From Acidobacteriota bacterium (GTDB lineage: Bacteria > Acidobacteriota > Terriglobia > Terriglobales > Acidobacteriaceae): 22,490 nt of DNA. The stretch covers positions 1 through 22,490 of the forward strand of contig JAJXYW010000006.1 of NCBI GenBank assembly GCA_021780415.1. Reading direction: 5' to 3'. Numbering within the stretch: position 1 is the first letter of the stretch; each line of letters begins with the position of its first letter. Below, in pieces: positions 7,633 to 15,864 of the stretch. The notes under the pieces are model-generated. The model searched no databases and was not told where the DNA came from. It was given only the letters and a program-made list of their open reading frames with translations. Both the position numbers and the translations under genes were made by a program.

Positions 7633-8842
7633 TCAGTTCCGCCTCGGCATTCTGGGCACGCACCCCATCCAGTACCACGCGCCGCTCTACCGGAAGCTGG
7701 CGGAGACCGTGGACCTGCGCGTCTACTATGCCCATCGGCAGACGCCGGAGGGGCAGGCGGCGGGGGGCTTCGGCGTGGCCTTCGACTGGGACGTGCCCCT
7801 GCTGGAGGGCTATCCCTACACCTTCCTGGAGAACGTGGCGCGGCGGCCGGGGGTGGACCATTTCCGCGGCTGTGACACGCCCGGCATCCGCCGGGCCGTT
7901 GCGCAGGAGCGCTTCGATGGCTTTCTGGTCCACGGCTGGCACAGCCTGGCCTACTGGCAGGCCATGCGCGCCTGCTGGCGGACGAAGACGCCCCTCTTCG
8001 TTCGGGGCGACTCGCAGTTGGCCACGCCGAGGCGCTGGTGGGTGCGAGCGGGCAAGCGCGTGCTCTACCGCGCCTTCATCCCCCGCTTCGACGCCTATTT
8101 GTGCGTGGGCCAGCGGGCGAGGGAGTATTATCTGCACTACGGCGCCGACCCCGCCAGGATGGTCTTTTGCCCCCACGCCGTGGACAACGCCTGGTTCGCC
8201 GCTAAGGCCAAGGAGGCTAGGCCCCGGCGGGAGGCCCTGCGGCGGGAGATGGGCGCGGGCGAGGGGGAGGCGGTCCTGCTCTTCGCGGGGAAGTTCATAC
8301 CGGTCAAAAGCTTGGGCGACCTATTTCAGGCCGTCAGCTATCTGCGTCAGGATGGACAGGGCGTCCGGCTCTGCCTCGTTGGCTCCGGGCCGGTGGAGAG
8401 CGAACTAAGGTTACAGGCAGGTCGTTTGGGCCTGCAGGTCCATTTTGCAGGCTTCAAAAATCAGTCAGAACTACCAGCCTATTTTGTCGCGGCGGATCTC
8501 TTGGTGCTTCCCTCGCGATCGGAGACATGGGGCCTCGTGGTAAACGAGGCCATGGCCTGCGGCCTGCCCGCCGTGGTCTCCGACGCCTGCGGCTGTGCGC
8601 CTGACCTGATCGAGGAGGGCCGCACCGGCGCGAGTTACCGAGCGGGCGACGTGCCCGCCCTGGCCGCCGCCATCACGGTCATGCTCCCCAAGCTGGGCTC
8701 GGTCGAGGTGAGGGATGCCCTGCACACCAAAATGGGGGAGTACGATCTTAAGGGGGCGGTTCAGGGTGTGCTCAAGGCGCTGGAGAGGGCGGCCGGCACG
8801 AAAGAGCATGGGTCTGCGAGGAGGGGCGCCGCATGCGGCTGA
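7625..8842 (+). CDS. Glycosyltransferase family 4 (GT-B)
   Basis: This is a 405-residue GT4 enzyme. GTG 7625 is chosen over an upstream TTG at 7589 because GGAGAGGG at about 7613-7620 gives a ribosome binding site, and because conserved sequence (FRLGILGTHPIQYHAPLYR) begins just after it. The longer form would only add residues read from the preceding gene. The donor domain shows LLFAGKFIPVKSLGDLFQAV, LVGSGPVESEL, and EX7E at E300 and E308 (ETWGLVVNEAMACGLP), then SDACGCAPDLI. The N-terminal HPIQYHAPLYR pattern is common in GT4 proteins of exopolysaccharide loci. Overlaps of eight and ten bases with its neighbours indicate coupled translation. Donor unknown. Confidence 0.87.
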   Translation: MGSQFRLGILGTHPIQYHAPLYRKLAETVDLRVYYAHRQTPEGQAAGGFGVAFDWDVPLLEGYPYTFLENVARRPGVDHFRGCDTPGIRRAVAQERFDGFLVHGWHSLAYWQAMRACWRTKTPLFVRGDSQLATPRRWWVRAGKRVLYRAFIPRFDAYLCVGQRAREYYLHYGADPARMVFCPHAVDNAWFAAKAKEARPRREALRREMGAGEGEAVLLFAGKFIPVKSLGDLFQAVSYLRQDGQGVRLCLVGSGPVESELRLQAGRLGLQVHFAGFKNQSELPAYFVAADLLVLPSRSETWGLVVNEAMACGLPAVVSDACGCAPDLIEEGRTGASYRAGDVPALAAAITVMLPKLGSVEVRDALHTKMGEYDLKGAVQGVLKALERAAGTKEHGSARRGAACG

Positions 8843-9969
8843 TGTTTTTCTGCGGGGGGACGAGCGTCTTCGGCATGGAGAAGGTGGCCCTCACGCTGAT
8901 GAAGGGGTTGCAGGACAGGGGCCACGAGGTCTTCTGCGTGGCCAGCGGCTGGACGGACGGCGATTATCCGGCGCGGCTCACCCGCCTCGGCCTCCCCTTC
9001 GATCAGGTGTACCTGGGCAAGCTGACCAAATCGCTCCATCCCAAATACATGATGTGGATGGCGGACACGGTGGTGCATTGGCCGGGGGCCTGGCTCAAGG
9101 TGCGGCGCCTGATGAACCGCTTTCGTCCGGACGTGGTGCTGCTCTATCAGATGGATCATTTGGTGCTCATCCATGGCCTGCTGAAAGGTCAGCGTTGTCT
9201 CTTTCATGTCCATGGCCTAGGTGCGCCCGGGGGCATGTGGCGGAGGCTCCTCCCCTGGACCGACCCGTTGGTTCTGCGCTACGTGGCCGTCTCGGGCTTC
9301 GTCCAGGAGGGGCTCGTGGCCCGCGGCATCGCGCCGGAGAAGACCTGCGTCATCTACAACGGGCTGGACGCTCCTGCCGCGCCTCCGCAGGCGCAAGGGA
9401 GTGCTTTGCAGGAGCGCCCGGTACGCATCGGCATCGTGGGCCAAGTCGGTGCCTGGAAGGGCCACCTGGACTTCGTGCAGGCCTTGGCCCTTCTCGCGAA
9501 GAAAGGGCTCCCCTTTGAGGGCCACATCTTCGGCGAAGGGAGCCGCGAGTTCAAAACGGAATTGCGCCAGCAAATCGGTGCTCTAGAGCTTGACGGACGG
9601 GTCACATGGCATGGGTATGAGAGGGACACGGAGGCGATCTTTCAATCTCTCGATCTCATCACCGCCCCGAGCATCGCTGAGGACCCGGCGCCGCTGGTGG
9701 CCTGCGAGGCCGGGCTTCGCGGCTTGCCCGCCGTTGTCACCCGCCGGGGAGGGCTGCCCGAGATCGTGGAGGATGGCGTGACGGGCTTCATCGTGGAGGC
9801 CCAGCGGCCCGACCAACTGGCCGACCGGTTGGAGCGGCTGATCAGCGATCCCGACCTGCGGCGGACCATGGGCGGGAAGGCCCGGGAGCGCATCGCGGAG
9901 CGCTTCAGCCAGGAGCGCATGGTGACCGAATTCGAAGCCCTCTGCCGGGGGCTGGCCGCCCATGCATAA
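8833..9969 (+). CDS. Glycosyltransferase family 4 (GT-B)
   Basis: This 378-residue GT4 protein has the acceptor-domain glycine loop CGGTSVFGMEKVALTL at residues 7-22, which binds the donor phosphate region. It also has FHVHGLGAPGGMW at 124-136, IGIVGQVGAWKGHLDFVQA at 199-217, and the catalytic stretch EDPAPLVACEAGLRGLP at 283-299, followed by GGLPEIVEDGVTGFIV. ATG 8833 overlaps the previous gene by ten bases and the stop overlaps the Wzy-like gene by eight. It is the last glycosyltransferase before the polymerase, so it may add a terminal or branch sugar, though order in such clusters does not reliably follow order of action. Confidence 0.88.
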   Translation: MRLMFFCGGTSVFGMEKVALTLMKGLQDRGHEVFCVASGWTDGDYPARLTRLGLPFDQVYLGKLTKSLHPKYMMWMADTVVHWPGAWLKVRRLMNRFRPDVVLLYQMDHLVLIHGLLKGQRCLFHVHGLGAPGGMWRRLLPWTDPLVLRYVAVSGFVQEGLVARGIAPEKTCVIYNGLDAPAAPPQAQGSALQERPVRIGIVGQVGAWKGHLDFVQALALLAKKGLPFEGHIFGEGSREFKTELRQQIGALELDGRVTWHGYERDTEAIFQSLDLITAPSIAEDPAPLVACEAGLRGLPAVVTRRGGLPEIVEDGVTGFIVEAQRPDQLADRLERLISDPDLRRTMGGKARERIAERFSQERMVTEFEALCRGLAAHA

Positions 9970-11452
9970 GCGCTCCATAGCGGGCGCTGTCCCGCATCCG
10001 CCGGGGGGCAGCTTCGTCCGCCTCCCTTCGTGGTTGTGGGCGCTCTTCGCCGTTCTGGCTCTCCTGAGCCTGCTCACCCCCAACCCGCTCCTCACGGCTC
10101 TATCCCTCCTGGCCCTGCCGGTGCTGATGCAAGCTAGCTGGCGTGTGGGTGAGGTGCCGGTACTGGCCTTTGGCCTCGGATGGCAGTGGCTGCAGGTGAC
10201 CTTGCAGGTGTTCTGGGCAGACGCGCAGGGCCTTCCGGTGAGGGCCACCACCCTCTTCTCCAAGGTGGATGAGGCCGTCTGGCTCTCGTTGGCCGGGCTC
10301 ACGGTGCTGGCTGCTGGGGTGCGGCTGGGGCTCCGGCTCTTTCGACGGCGGTGGAATTGGGGCGGCTTTTCGGCCCTCGGCCCGGTTTGGAGCCTGCCGA
10401 AGCTGTTTAATCTCTATGTGGGGGCTTCGCTGGCCGCGCGCCTCCTGGAAGCCCTCTCGGGCCTCTCGCAGGCCATTCGGCAGCCCCTCCTGGCCCTGGC
10501 CGAGGTGCACTGGGTCTTCTTCTTCCTGCTCCTGCTCGCGGTGATCCGTTCCAGGCGGGGTTACCTGCTTCTACTGGTTGTGACGGGCTGGGAGATGCTG
10601 GCGGGGGCCGGCTTCTTCTCAGGTTTCAAAACACCGCTCTTCTATCTGGTGTTGGCTCTCTTTACAGTGTACGCCAAGCCGACGGTCAGGGGGATGGTGC
10701 TCGGAGCGGCGATGACCTGCGCGATGATCTACCTCGGGTGCGTCTGGATGAGCATCAAGGGGCCCTATCGGGAGTTCCTGAACCAGGGCACGGGCCAGCA
10801 GGTGGTGCTCGTCTCGCCGAAGGAGAGGGTGGTCAAGCTCGGGGACCTTCTGGCGGGATGGAGGGCGGCGGACCTCCCCGACGGAGCGGAACGCCTGGTC
10901 AAGCGCATCGAATACGTGGATTATTTTTCAGCGGCTCTCGGCATCGTTCCGGCGGTCGTGCCCTATCAAGATGGGCTCATCTGGCGGAGGGCCGTTGAGA
11001 ACCTCATCCCGCGCCTTGTCTGGCCGGGCAAGCCGGTGCTCAACGACTCCGACATCACCCGGCGCTACACGGGGGTTATGGTTGCGGGGGCCAACGAGGG
11101 CACCTCCATCGGCATCGGGTACATGGCCGAGAGCTACGTGGACTTTGGTCCCTACGGGATGTTCGTGCCCATTCTGTTTCTGGGCGTTCTGTGGGGCGCC
11201 ATCTATGCCTATTTTCTCTCGCGCCCGCACCCAGCCGCCGTCAATTATGCTTTTGCGGCGACTGCGCTTTTGGACACCGTGGGCTACGAGACCTCTGCCA
11301 CCAAGATCGTGGCGGGGCTCGTGCTGAGGCTGCTGTTCCTGGGTCTTCTGCTTCGATATTTCATGCCCAGGGTCGAAGCCTGGCTCGGCGGCAGGCGGTG
11401 GCCCGCCCTGGCGCTTCGGGTGGCGGGTGCCGGCGCTAAGGGTAGGCCATGA
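9962..11452 (+). CDS. Wzy-like O-antigen/exopolysaccharide polymerase (membrane protein)
   Basis: The 496-residue product is a polytopic membrane protein with roughly ten hydrophobic segments, for example residues 22-40, 68-84, 100-118, 182-196, 199-220, 225-240, 246-262, 398-417 and 434-465. A large hydrophilic region at about 265-395 would form the periplasmic loop typical of Wzy-type polymerases. That loop contains ENLIPRLVWPGKPVLNDSD and ends in GYMAESYVDFGPYG; a pattern of P-WP-KP before a conserved Y-DFG is seen in oligosaccharide repeat-unit polymerases. Wzy joins undecaprenyl-linked repeat units after flipping. The position at the end of a coupled glycosyltransferase operon supports this. 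An alternative is a WaaL-type ligase, less likely because the sequence resembles the Wzy/EpsG-like group more. Confidence 0.7.
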   Translation: MHKRSIAGAVPHPPGGSFVRLPSWLWALFAVLALLSLLTPNPLLTALSLLALPVLMQASWRVGEVPVLAFGLGWQWLQVTLQVFWADAQGLPVRATTLFSKVDEAVWLSLAGLTVLAAGVRLGLRLFRRRWNWGGFSALGPVWSLPKLFNLYVGASLAARLLEALSGLSQAIRQPLLALAEVHWVFFFLLLLAVIRSRRGYLLLLVVTGWEMLAGAGFFSGFKTPLFYLVLALFTVYAKPTVRGMVLGAAMTCAMIYLGCVWMSIKGPYREFLNQGTGQQVVLVSPKERVVKLGDLLAGWRAADLPDGAERLVKRIEYVDYFSAALGIVPAVVPYQDGLIWRRAVENLIPRLVWPGKPVLNDSDITRRYTGVMVAGANEGTSIGIGYMAESYVDFGPYGMFVPILFLGVLWGAIYAYFLSRPHPAAVNYAFAATALLDTVGYETSATKIVAGLVLRLLFLGLLLRYFMPRVEAWLGGRRWPALALRVAGAGAKGRP

Positions 11453-11648
11453 GCGGGGCGATGCCCGGGATGTGGAGGCAAGGTCTTTTGGGAAGCGAAG
11501 CCATTCACCGCCGATAGACGACCGACGACTGTCGACTGTCGACCACGAAGCATCGATCCCCAGTTGGGGCTGGGCATCGTCCCCCACATCGAGATGGCTC
11601 CGGCGGCCTCCATAAATCCTCCTTCCTTCATGGCATGAGGTCCTGGCT
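11453..11648. repeat. Intergenic gap with GACGAC/GTCGAC-type repeat
   Basis: This 196-base gap lies between the Wzy-like gene and the Alg14-like gene. About 11510-11548 consists of GATAGACGACCGACGACTGT followed by a repeated GTCGACT word and GTCGACC. It belongs to the repeat family seen at 14360, 16585 and 19135. Unlike later copies it lies about 60 bases after the stop codon. No clear promoter or rho-independent terminator is visible in the rest. Confidence 0.6.
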
Positions 11649-12134
11649 TTGGTGAAAATCGCCATAGTGAGTTCGGTGGGGGGCCACCTTTCGGAGGTTT
11701 CGCAGCTTCGCAAGGTGTACGAGGCTTACGACCACTTCTATGTCCTCAATGCCCCCAGGGACCTCCCCCCCTTTATGCAGGGCAAGACCTACTTCATCGC
11801 CCACGCGGAACGGGACTGGCGACACCTGTGGAATCTGGTGGAGCTCTCGCGCCTCTTTCGGAGGGAGCGCCCGGATTGTGTACTGAGCTGCGGGGCAGGC
11901 TGTGCGGTGCCGGCTCTGTTCGTCGCGAAGCTGTTGGGGATCCGCGGCGTCTACATCGAAACATTCTGTGCTTTGTACAAGCCCAGCTTGACCGGGCGGA
12001 TCATCCACGCCCTGCGCCTCGCGGATGACTTCCTCTACCAATGGCCATACCTGGAGCCTTTTTTCCCGAGGGGGCGCTTTGCAGGAGCAGTCTATGATCC
12101 TGGTCTCCGTGGGCACGCCGACGCAACCCTTTGA
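11649..12134 (+). CDS. Alg14/PssD/CpsF-like glycosyltransferase subunit
   Basis: This 161-residue protein matches the Alg14 half of two-part GT28-like transferases (bacterial PssD, CpsF and EpsE kinds). It has IAIVSSVGGHLSEVSQL at residues 4-20 with the GGHL loop, RPDCVLSCGAGCAVPALFVAKLLG at about 74-97, and YIETFCALYKPSLTGRII, which matches the conserved acceptor-domain ExxxR/KP region. In such systems this subunit anchors the partner to the membrane and contributes the lipid-acceptor side, while the second subunit binds the donor nucleotide sugar. The start is TTG 11649; GTG 11652 is possible. Its 3' end overlaps the partner gene by 41 bases. The sugar transferred cannot be read; known members use glucose, galactose or glucuronate. 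Confidence 0.86.
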   Translation: MVKIAIVSSVGGHLSEVSQLRKVYEAYDHFYVLNAPRDLPPFMQGKTYFIAHAERDWRHLWNLVELSRLFRRERPDCVLSCGAGCAVPALFVAKLLGIRGVYIETFCALYKPSLTGRIIHALRLADDFLYQWPYLEPFFPRGRFAGAVYDPGLRGHADATL

Positions 12135-12606
12135 CCGCCTCTTGAAGATGGCGAACGCCGCCCTTACCGAAGAAGAGGCGGGGCGAACCGTCTGGCAGGT
12201 GGGGGTCAGCTCGTTCCAGCCTAAAGCTGGCCGGGTGGTCAAGGTGCTGGCGCCCCAAGAGTTCAACGAGCTCTTGGCTCAATCCGAGGTCTTCATCGGC
12301 CACGCTGGAGAGGGCAGCATCATGGAGACGCTCCAAATGGGCAAACTGCCCATCGTCTGCGCGCGCGAAAAGCGCTTCGGCGAACACGTCAATGATCACC
12401 AAAAGGAGATCGCTGAGGAAATGGCGAAGCGAGGGCTCATCTTGTCCGTCGACTCCGTGGACGAGGTCCGGGCGGCTATTAATGCGGTGCAGGCAGGAAA
12501 GAAGCCCAACCACGATGGCTGGGACATTCCCAGAATCCAACCCGTGCTGGCGCACCTGCTGAAGGCTGTGGAAGAGCAGGTCAAAGCAAAGAAAGGGCGA
12601 CCATGA
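12094..12606 (+). CDS. Alg13/PssE/CpsG-like glycosyltransferase catalytic subunit
   Basis: The 170-residue product is the donor-binding partner of the preceding protein. It begins MILVSVGTPTQPFDRLLKMA, the standard Alg13 opening, and contains FIGHAGEGSIMETLQMGKLPIV at about residues 66-87, the GT28-type H-G-G-S-E-L/M-P nucleotide-sugar site. ATG 12094 follows AGGAG at 12083-12087; the open frame extends upstream to 12025 but there only mirrors the Alg14-like gene. The 41-base overlap with that gene and the ATGA overlap with the carbamoyltransferase imply equal, coupled expression of the two subunits. Together they should form one glycosyltransferase at the inner membrane face. Confidence 0.87.
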   Translation: MILVSVGTPTQPFDRLLKMANAALTEEEAGRTVWQVGVSSFQPKAGRVVKVLAPQEFNELLAQSEVFIGHAGEGSIMETLQMGKLPIVCAREKRFGEHVNDHQKEIAEEMAKRGLILSVDSVDEVRAAINAVQAGKKPNHDGWDIPRIQPVLAHLLKAVEEQVKAKKGRP

Positions 12607-14348
12607 TCATCCTCGGCATCAACGCCTATCACGGCGATTCTTCGGCGTGCATCGTGGTGGACGGCAAGCTGGTAGCGGCCATCGAGGAGGAGCGCATTCG
12701 GCGCATCAAGCACTGGGCCGGTTTCCCATCGGAGGCGATCCGCTTCTGCCTGGACTACGCCGGGGTGACGCTTGCCGAGGTGGACCACATCGCCATCGGG
12801 CGCGACCCCTCGGCCCACCTGCACAAAAAGGCCCTCTTCGCCCTGCAGAAGCGGCCCTCCTTCGGGGCCATCAAGGAGCGGCTGGCCAACATGGGCAAGG
12901 TGCGGGATCTCAAGGCGACGCTGGCCGAGGCGCTGGAGGTGGACCCGCAGTGCGTGAAGGCGCGCTTCCACAACGTGGAACACCACCGGGCCCACATGGC
13001 CTCGTCCTTCTTCCTCTCGCCCTTTGAGAAGGCCGACTGTCTGACCATCGACGGCTTCGGGGACTTCGTCTCCACCATGTTCGGCCACGGCCAGGGCAAC
13101 CGGCTGGAGGTCTCGCACTGGGTGGAGTTCCCGCACTCGATGGGCCTTTTCTACACGGCGGTGACGCAGTACATCGGCTTCCCCAAGTACGGCGACGAGT
13201 ACAAGGTGATGGGGCTCGCGCCCTACGGCGAGCCGGCCTATCTCGAGGATTTCCGGCGGATCATGCGGCTGACGGAGAGGGGCCGCTTCGAGATGGATCT
13301 GGACTGGTTCCGCCACCACTCGGAGGGGGTCGAGATGCAGTGGGAAAACGGCTACCCCGAGATGGGCCCCGCCTTCTCCGAGAAGTGGGTGGAGCGCTAC
13401 GGTCCCGTGCGCGCCTACGACGAGCCGCTGGAGCAGAGGCACAAGGACATGGCGCGCTCCGTCCAGGCCATGGCGGAGGAGATCTACTTCCACGCCATCC
13501 AGTCGCTGGCCCAGCAGAACGGCGCGCAGGCCCTGTGCCTGGCGGGCGGCTGTGCCTTCAACAGCGTGGCCAACGGCAAGGTCTTCGAGAAGAGCCCCTA
13601 CCGCGACCTGCACATCCACCCCGCCGCGGGCGACGCGGGCACGGCCGTGGGGGCGGCCTTCTACGTCTGGCACCAGGTTTTAGGCAATCCGAGGGACTTC
13701 GTGCTGGAGCACGCCTACTGGGGGCCGGACTATCCCGACGGCCGGATCAAGGCCGCCCTCGATGCCCAGGGGCTGGCCTACGAGTGGGTCGAAAACGAGG
13801 ACGAGCTGTGTCGTCGCACGGCCGAGCGCATCGCCGCGGGCGACGTGGTGGGCTGGTTCCAGGGGCGCAGTGAGTGGGGGCCGAGGGCGCTGGGCAACCG
13901 CTCCATCGTCGTGGACCCGCGGCGGCCCGACATGAAGGACATCCTGAACGCGCGCATCAAGCGGAGGGAGTGGTTCAGGCCCTTCGCACCGTCCATCCTT
14001 GAAGAGCGAACGGGCGACTATTTCGAAGAGAGCTACCCCGTTCCCTACATGCTCCAGGTGTACACGATCCGCCCCGAGAAGCGCGCCGAATTGCCCGCCG
14101 TCACCCACGAAGACGGCACCGGGCGCTTGCAGACCGTCAGCGAGCGCAACAACCCGCTCTATTACAGGCTGATCAAGACCTTCGGCGAGCAGACCGGCAC
14201 ACCCGTTGTCCTCAACACCTCCTTCAACGAGAACGAACCCATCGTCAACACTCCCGAAGAGGCCGTCGACTGCTTCGTGAGGACCAAGATGGACGTGCTG
14301 GTGCTGGGGAAGGGGGTTGTAAGAAAGTCGATCGTCGAAGGTCGATAG
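12603..14348 (+). CDS. NodU/CmcH-family O-carbamoyltransferase
   Basis: Carbamoyltransferases of this family move a carbamoyl group from carbamoyl phosphate, via carbamoyl-adenylate made with ATP, onto a hydroxyl of a sugar or antibiotic. The 581-residue length is normal. The N-terminal domain has ILGINAYHGDSSACIVVDG at residues 3-21, EEERIRRIKH at 28-37, and HHRAHMASSF at 127-136 with the catalytic histidines. The middle holds LCLAGGCAFNSVANGK, and the C-terminal domain has WFQGRSEWGPRALGNRSI and LNTSFNENEPIV. The start overlaps the previous stop (ATGA). The last eight codons (KSIVEGR then TAG) are read from a GTCGAT-type repeat, so the original C-terminus was probably slightly different. 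In this locus it most likely decorates a repeat-unit sugar; NodU acts similarly on Nod factors. Confidence 0.9.
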   Translation: MIILGINAYHGDSSACIVVDGKLVAAIEEERIRRIKHWAGFPSEAIRFCLDYAGVTLAEVDHIAIGRDPSAHLHKKALFALQKRPSFGAIKERLANMGKVRDLKATLAEALEVDPQCVKARFHNVEHHRAHMASSFFLSPFEKADCLTIDGFGDFVSTMFGHGQGNRLEVSHWVEFPHSMGLFYTAVTQYIGFPKYGDEYKVMGLAPYGEPAYLEDFRRIMRLTERGRFEMDLDWFRHHSEGVEMQWENGYPEMGPAFSEKWVERYGPVRAYDEPLEQRHKDMARSVQAMAEEIYFHAIQSLAQQNGAQALCLAGGCAFNSVANGKVFEKSPYRDLHIHPAAGDAGTAVGAAFYVWHQVLGNPRDFVLEHAYWGPDYPDGRIKAALDAQGLAYEWVENEDELCRRTAERIAAGDVVGWFQGRSEWGPRALGNRSIVVDPRRPDMKDILNARIKRREWFRPFAPSILEERTGDYFEESYPVPYMLQVYTIRPEKRAELPAVTHEDGTGRLQTVSERNNPLYYRLIKTFGEQTGTPVVLNTSFNENEPIVNTPEEAVDCFVRTKMDVLVLGKGVVRKSIVEGR

Positions 14349-14455
14349 CCGATGGAAAAGATGACGACCGACCACCGACGACTGACGACGGACGACCGCT
14401 AAAGACAGATCACGGAGAGCAGACGGCGGGGTTGCTGGGAAGGGAAGGTCGGTGA
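14327..14455. repeat. GTCGAT/GACGAC repeat overlapping the end of the carbamoyltransferase gene
   Basis: The repeat begins inside the final codons of the upstream gene (GTCGATCGTCGAAGGTCGAT, whose last GATAG gives the stop). It continues as GACGACCGACCACCGACGAC, then TGACGACGGACGACCG to about 14399. A less repetitive tail with TAAAGA, GACGGCGGGG and GGAAGGG follows to about 14455. The same tail order recurs after the GACGAC block inside the glycosyltransferase gene (about 16585-16660), suggesting a real element and not only simple sequence. Confidence 0.65.
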
Positions 14456-14503
14456 CTGTGGGAGCGGATGCCTATCCACGATCGACCGCAATCCCTTAGC
14501 AAG

Positions 14504-14509
14504 AAGGAG
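14504..14509 (+). promoter_or_regulatory. Shine-Dalgarno deciding a TTG start
   Basis: AAGGAG at 14504-14509 lies seven bases before TTG 14517 and supports this as the initiation codon of the acyltransferase gene; the first ATG in frame would be at codon 30. Confidence 0.7.
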
Positions 14510-14516
14510 ATAAACC

Positions 14517-15794
14517 TTGGAAAAGTCAGACTTAGAGTTGGCGCAGATTGCGTCGCCTCGTGTGGTTCGCGACAAAGAGGATGTGCCTCTATTTCGGTCC
14601 TCTATGCCCGAACTGGACGCGGTCAGAGGCATTGCAATTCTGATGGTGCTCTTTTACCACGGGTTATTTTGGTCCCATGATTTGGGCAAAGCCCACGGTC
14701 TGGCTCGCTACATTTTGCTTTTTACAAAGCCTGGATGGCTTGGAGTTGAGCTTTTCTTTGTCCTTTCCGGGTTCCTGATTACGGGTATACTCCTGAAAGC
14801 CAAAGGAAGACCCCACTATTACAAGAATTTCTACCTCCGCCGCGTTCTACGCATCATGCCCGCCTACTTCGCCCTCGTTCTAATATTGAAGCTTCTCGGG
14901 ATGGCCCATTGGTCTTTTATCCTGGTATGTGCGCTCTTCTTGGGCAATCTGTCCGGACTGTTGGGTGTGCCCATGGATTACGGTCCTCTCTGGTCCTTGG
15001 GGGTGGAAGAGCAATACTATCTACTATGGCCAACCGCTGTTCGCTATCTAGATAAGAAGCGCCTGTCAATCTTATGTGTCGCTATCTGCCTGGCTGATCC
15101 GCTCTTGAGGTTTGTCTCGTTTGAGTGTGGCTTGAAGGAGGGCTTGTATTTTTACACATGGTTTGTATTGGATGGACTGATCATGGGCAGCATGATGGCC
15201 CTCTGGCTAAACCAGGGGAATGTTCCTAGAAAAGCAGTGCGAAATTGGGCCTTCTTGCTCACAGGCTTTGGTGCTATAACCCTGGCTGCGGGTGCTCCAT
15301 TCGGTATCTTGACGCGCAACCGTCCCCTTGGCGCCGCCTTTCAGTACACACCCTGGTGCATCATCTTTAGCGGTTTTATTCTGGCTGTGCTTCTTGTCGG
15401 TACGAGTCGCTATGCATCATGGGTCACCGCACGACCGCTGCGGTTTTTTGGTGAGATAAGCTATGGCCTGTATCTCGTGCATATGCTGGCATTCAGCTTG
15501 GTAGATAAACTGCTGGTGGATATCTGGCCTGGCTTCCCAGTAATCAGACAGGAATTGTGGCCGATGCTTTTGAGTTTCACCTTGGCGAGCCTGTTAGCCA
15601 TCGCGTTGTCCACGCTATCCAGGTACACCTTTGAACAATGGTTCCTCAATCTCAAGGCTAGACTTGCGCCAAGCGGCGAACGCGAAGTGCAGATGCCGCG
15701 CTTACCGACTGACACTGAGTTTCGAATGGGTGAGGTCGAACCCCAGCCACTCTCAGAGGCGGCGGTTGTGGCATCGCCCACCGACCGCAATTGA
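14517..15794 (+). CDS. Acyltransferase 3 family membrane O-acyltransferase (OafA/YrhL-like)
   Basis: These integral membrane enzymes transfer acetyl or other short acyl groups to sugar hydroxyls of surface glycans. The 425-residue protein has the family opening PELDAVRGIAILMVLFYHGLFW at residues 31-52 with the conserved R37 and H48. It also has LFFVLSGFLITGILL at about 79-93, the YYKNFYLRRVLRIMPAYF stretch, PLWSLGVEEQYYLLWP at about 159-174, and about ten hydrophobic helices. The length fits the family's catalytic domain with no added SGNH hydrolase domain. The start is TTG 14517. Its base composition is noticeably more AT-rich by eye than flanking genes, suggesting later acquisition. Repeats lie upstream. 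The modified sugar and the acyl group are unknown; O-acetylation of the polysaccharide is the default guess. Confidence 0.88.
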   Translation: MEKSDLELAQIASPRVVRDKEDVPLFRSSMPELDAVRGIAILMVLFYHGLFWSHDLGKAHGLARYILLFTKPGWLGVELFFVLSGFLITGILLKAKGRPHYYKNFYLRRVLRIMPAYFALVLILKLLGMAHWSFILVCALFLGNLSGLLGVPMDYGPLWSLGVEEQYYLLWPTAVRYLDKKRLSILCVAICLADPLLRFVSFECGLKEGLYFYTWFVLDGLIMGSMMALWLNQGNVPRKAVRNWAFLLTGFGAITLAAGAPFGILTRNRPLGAAFQYTPWCIIFSGFILAVLLVGTSRYASWVTARPLRFFGEISYGLYLVHMLAFSLVDKLLVDIWPGFPVIRQELWPMLLSFTLASLLAIALSTLSRYTFEQWFLNLKARLAPSGEREVQMPRLPTDTEFRMGEVEPQPLSEAAVVASPTDRN

Positions 15795-15864
15795 TCCAAT
15801 TTGGAATCTGCCAGGGCTTGACCTTCCACAGAGTCTGGCTTCCCACGGGGAGTGAAGGCCATCT

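Noticed and set aside
12025..12093. Upstream extension of the Alg13-like gene
   Set aside because: Conserved Alg13 sequence begins exactly at ATG 12094, which has its own AGGAG; the extension overlaps the Alg14-like coding frame.
14069..14905. Long alternative-frame ORFs inside GC-rich genes (such as 4069-4905, 4218-4919, 7728-8408)
   Set aside because: They are the usual shadows of high-GC coding sequence: compositionally biased, without motifs, and overlapping well-supported genes. The span given here is only an example position; the cases are in the listed coordinates.
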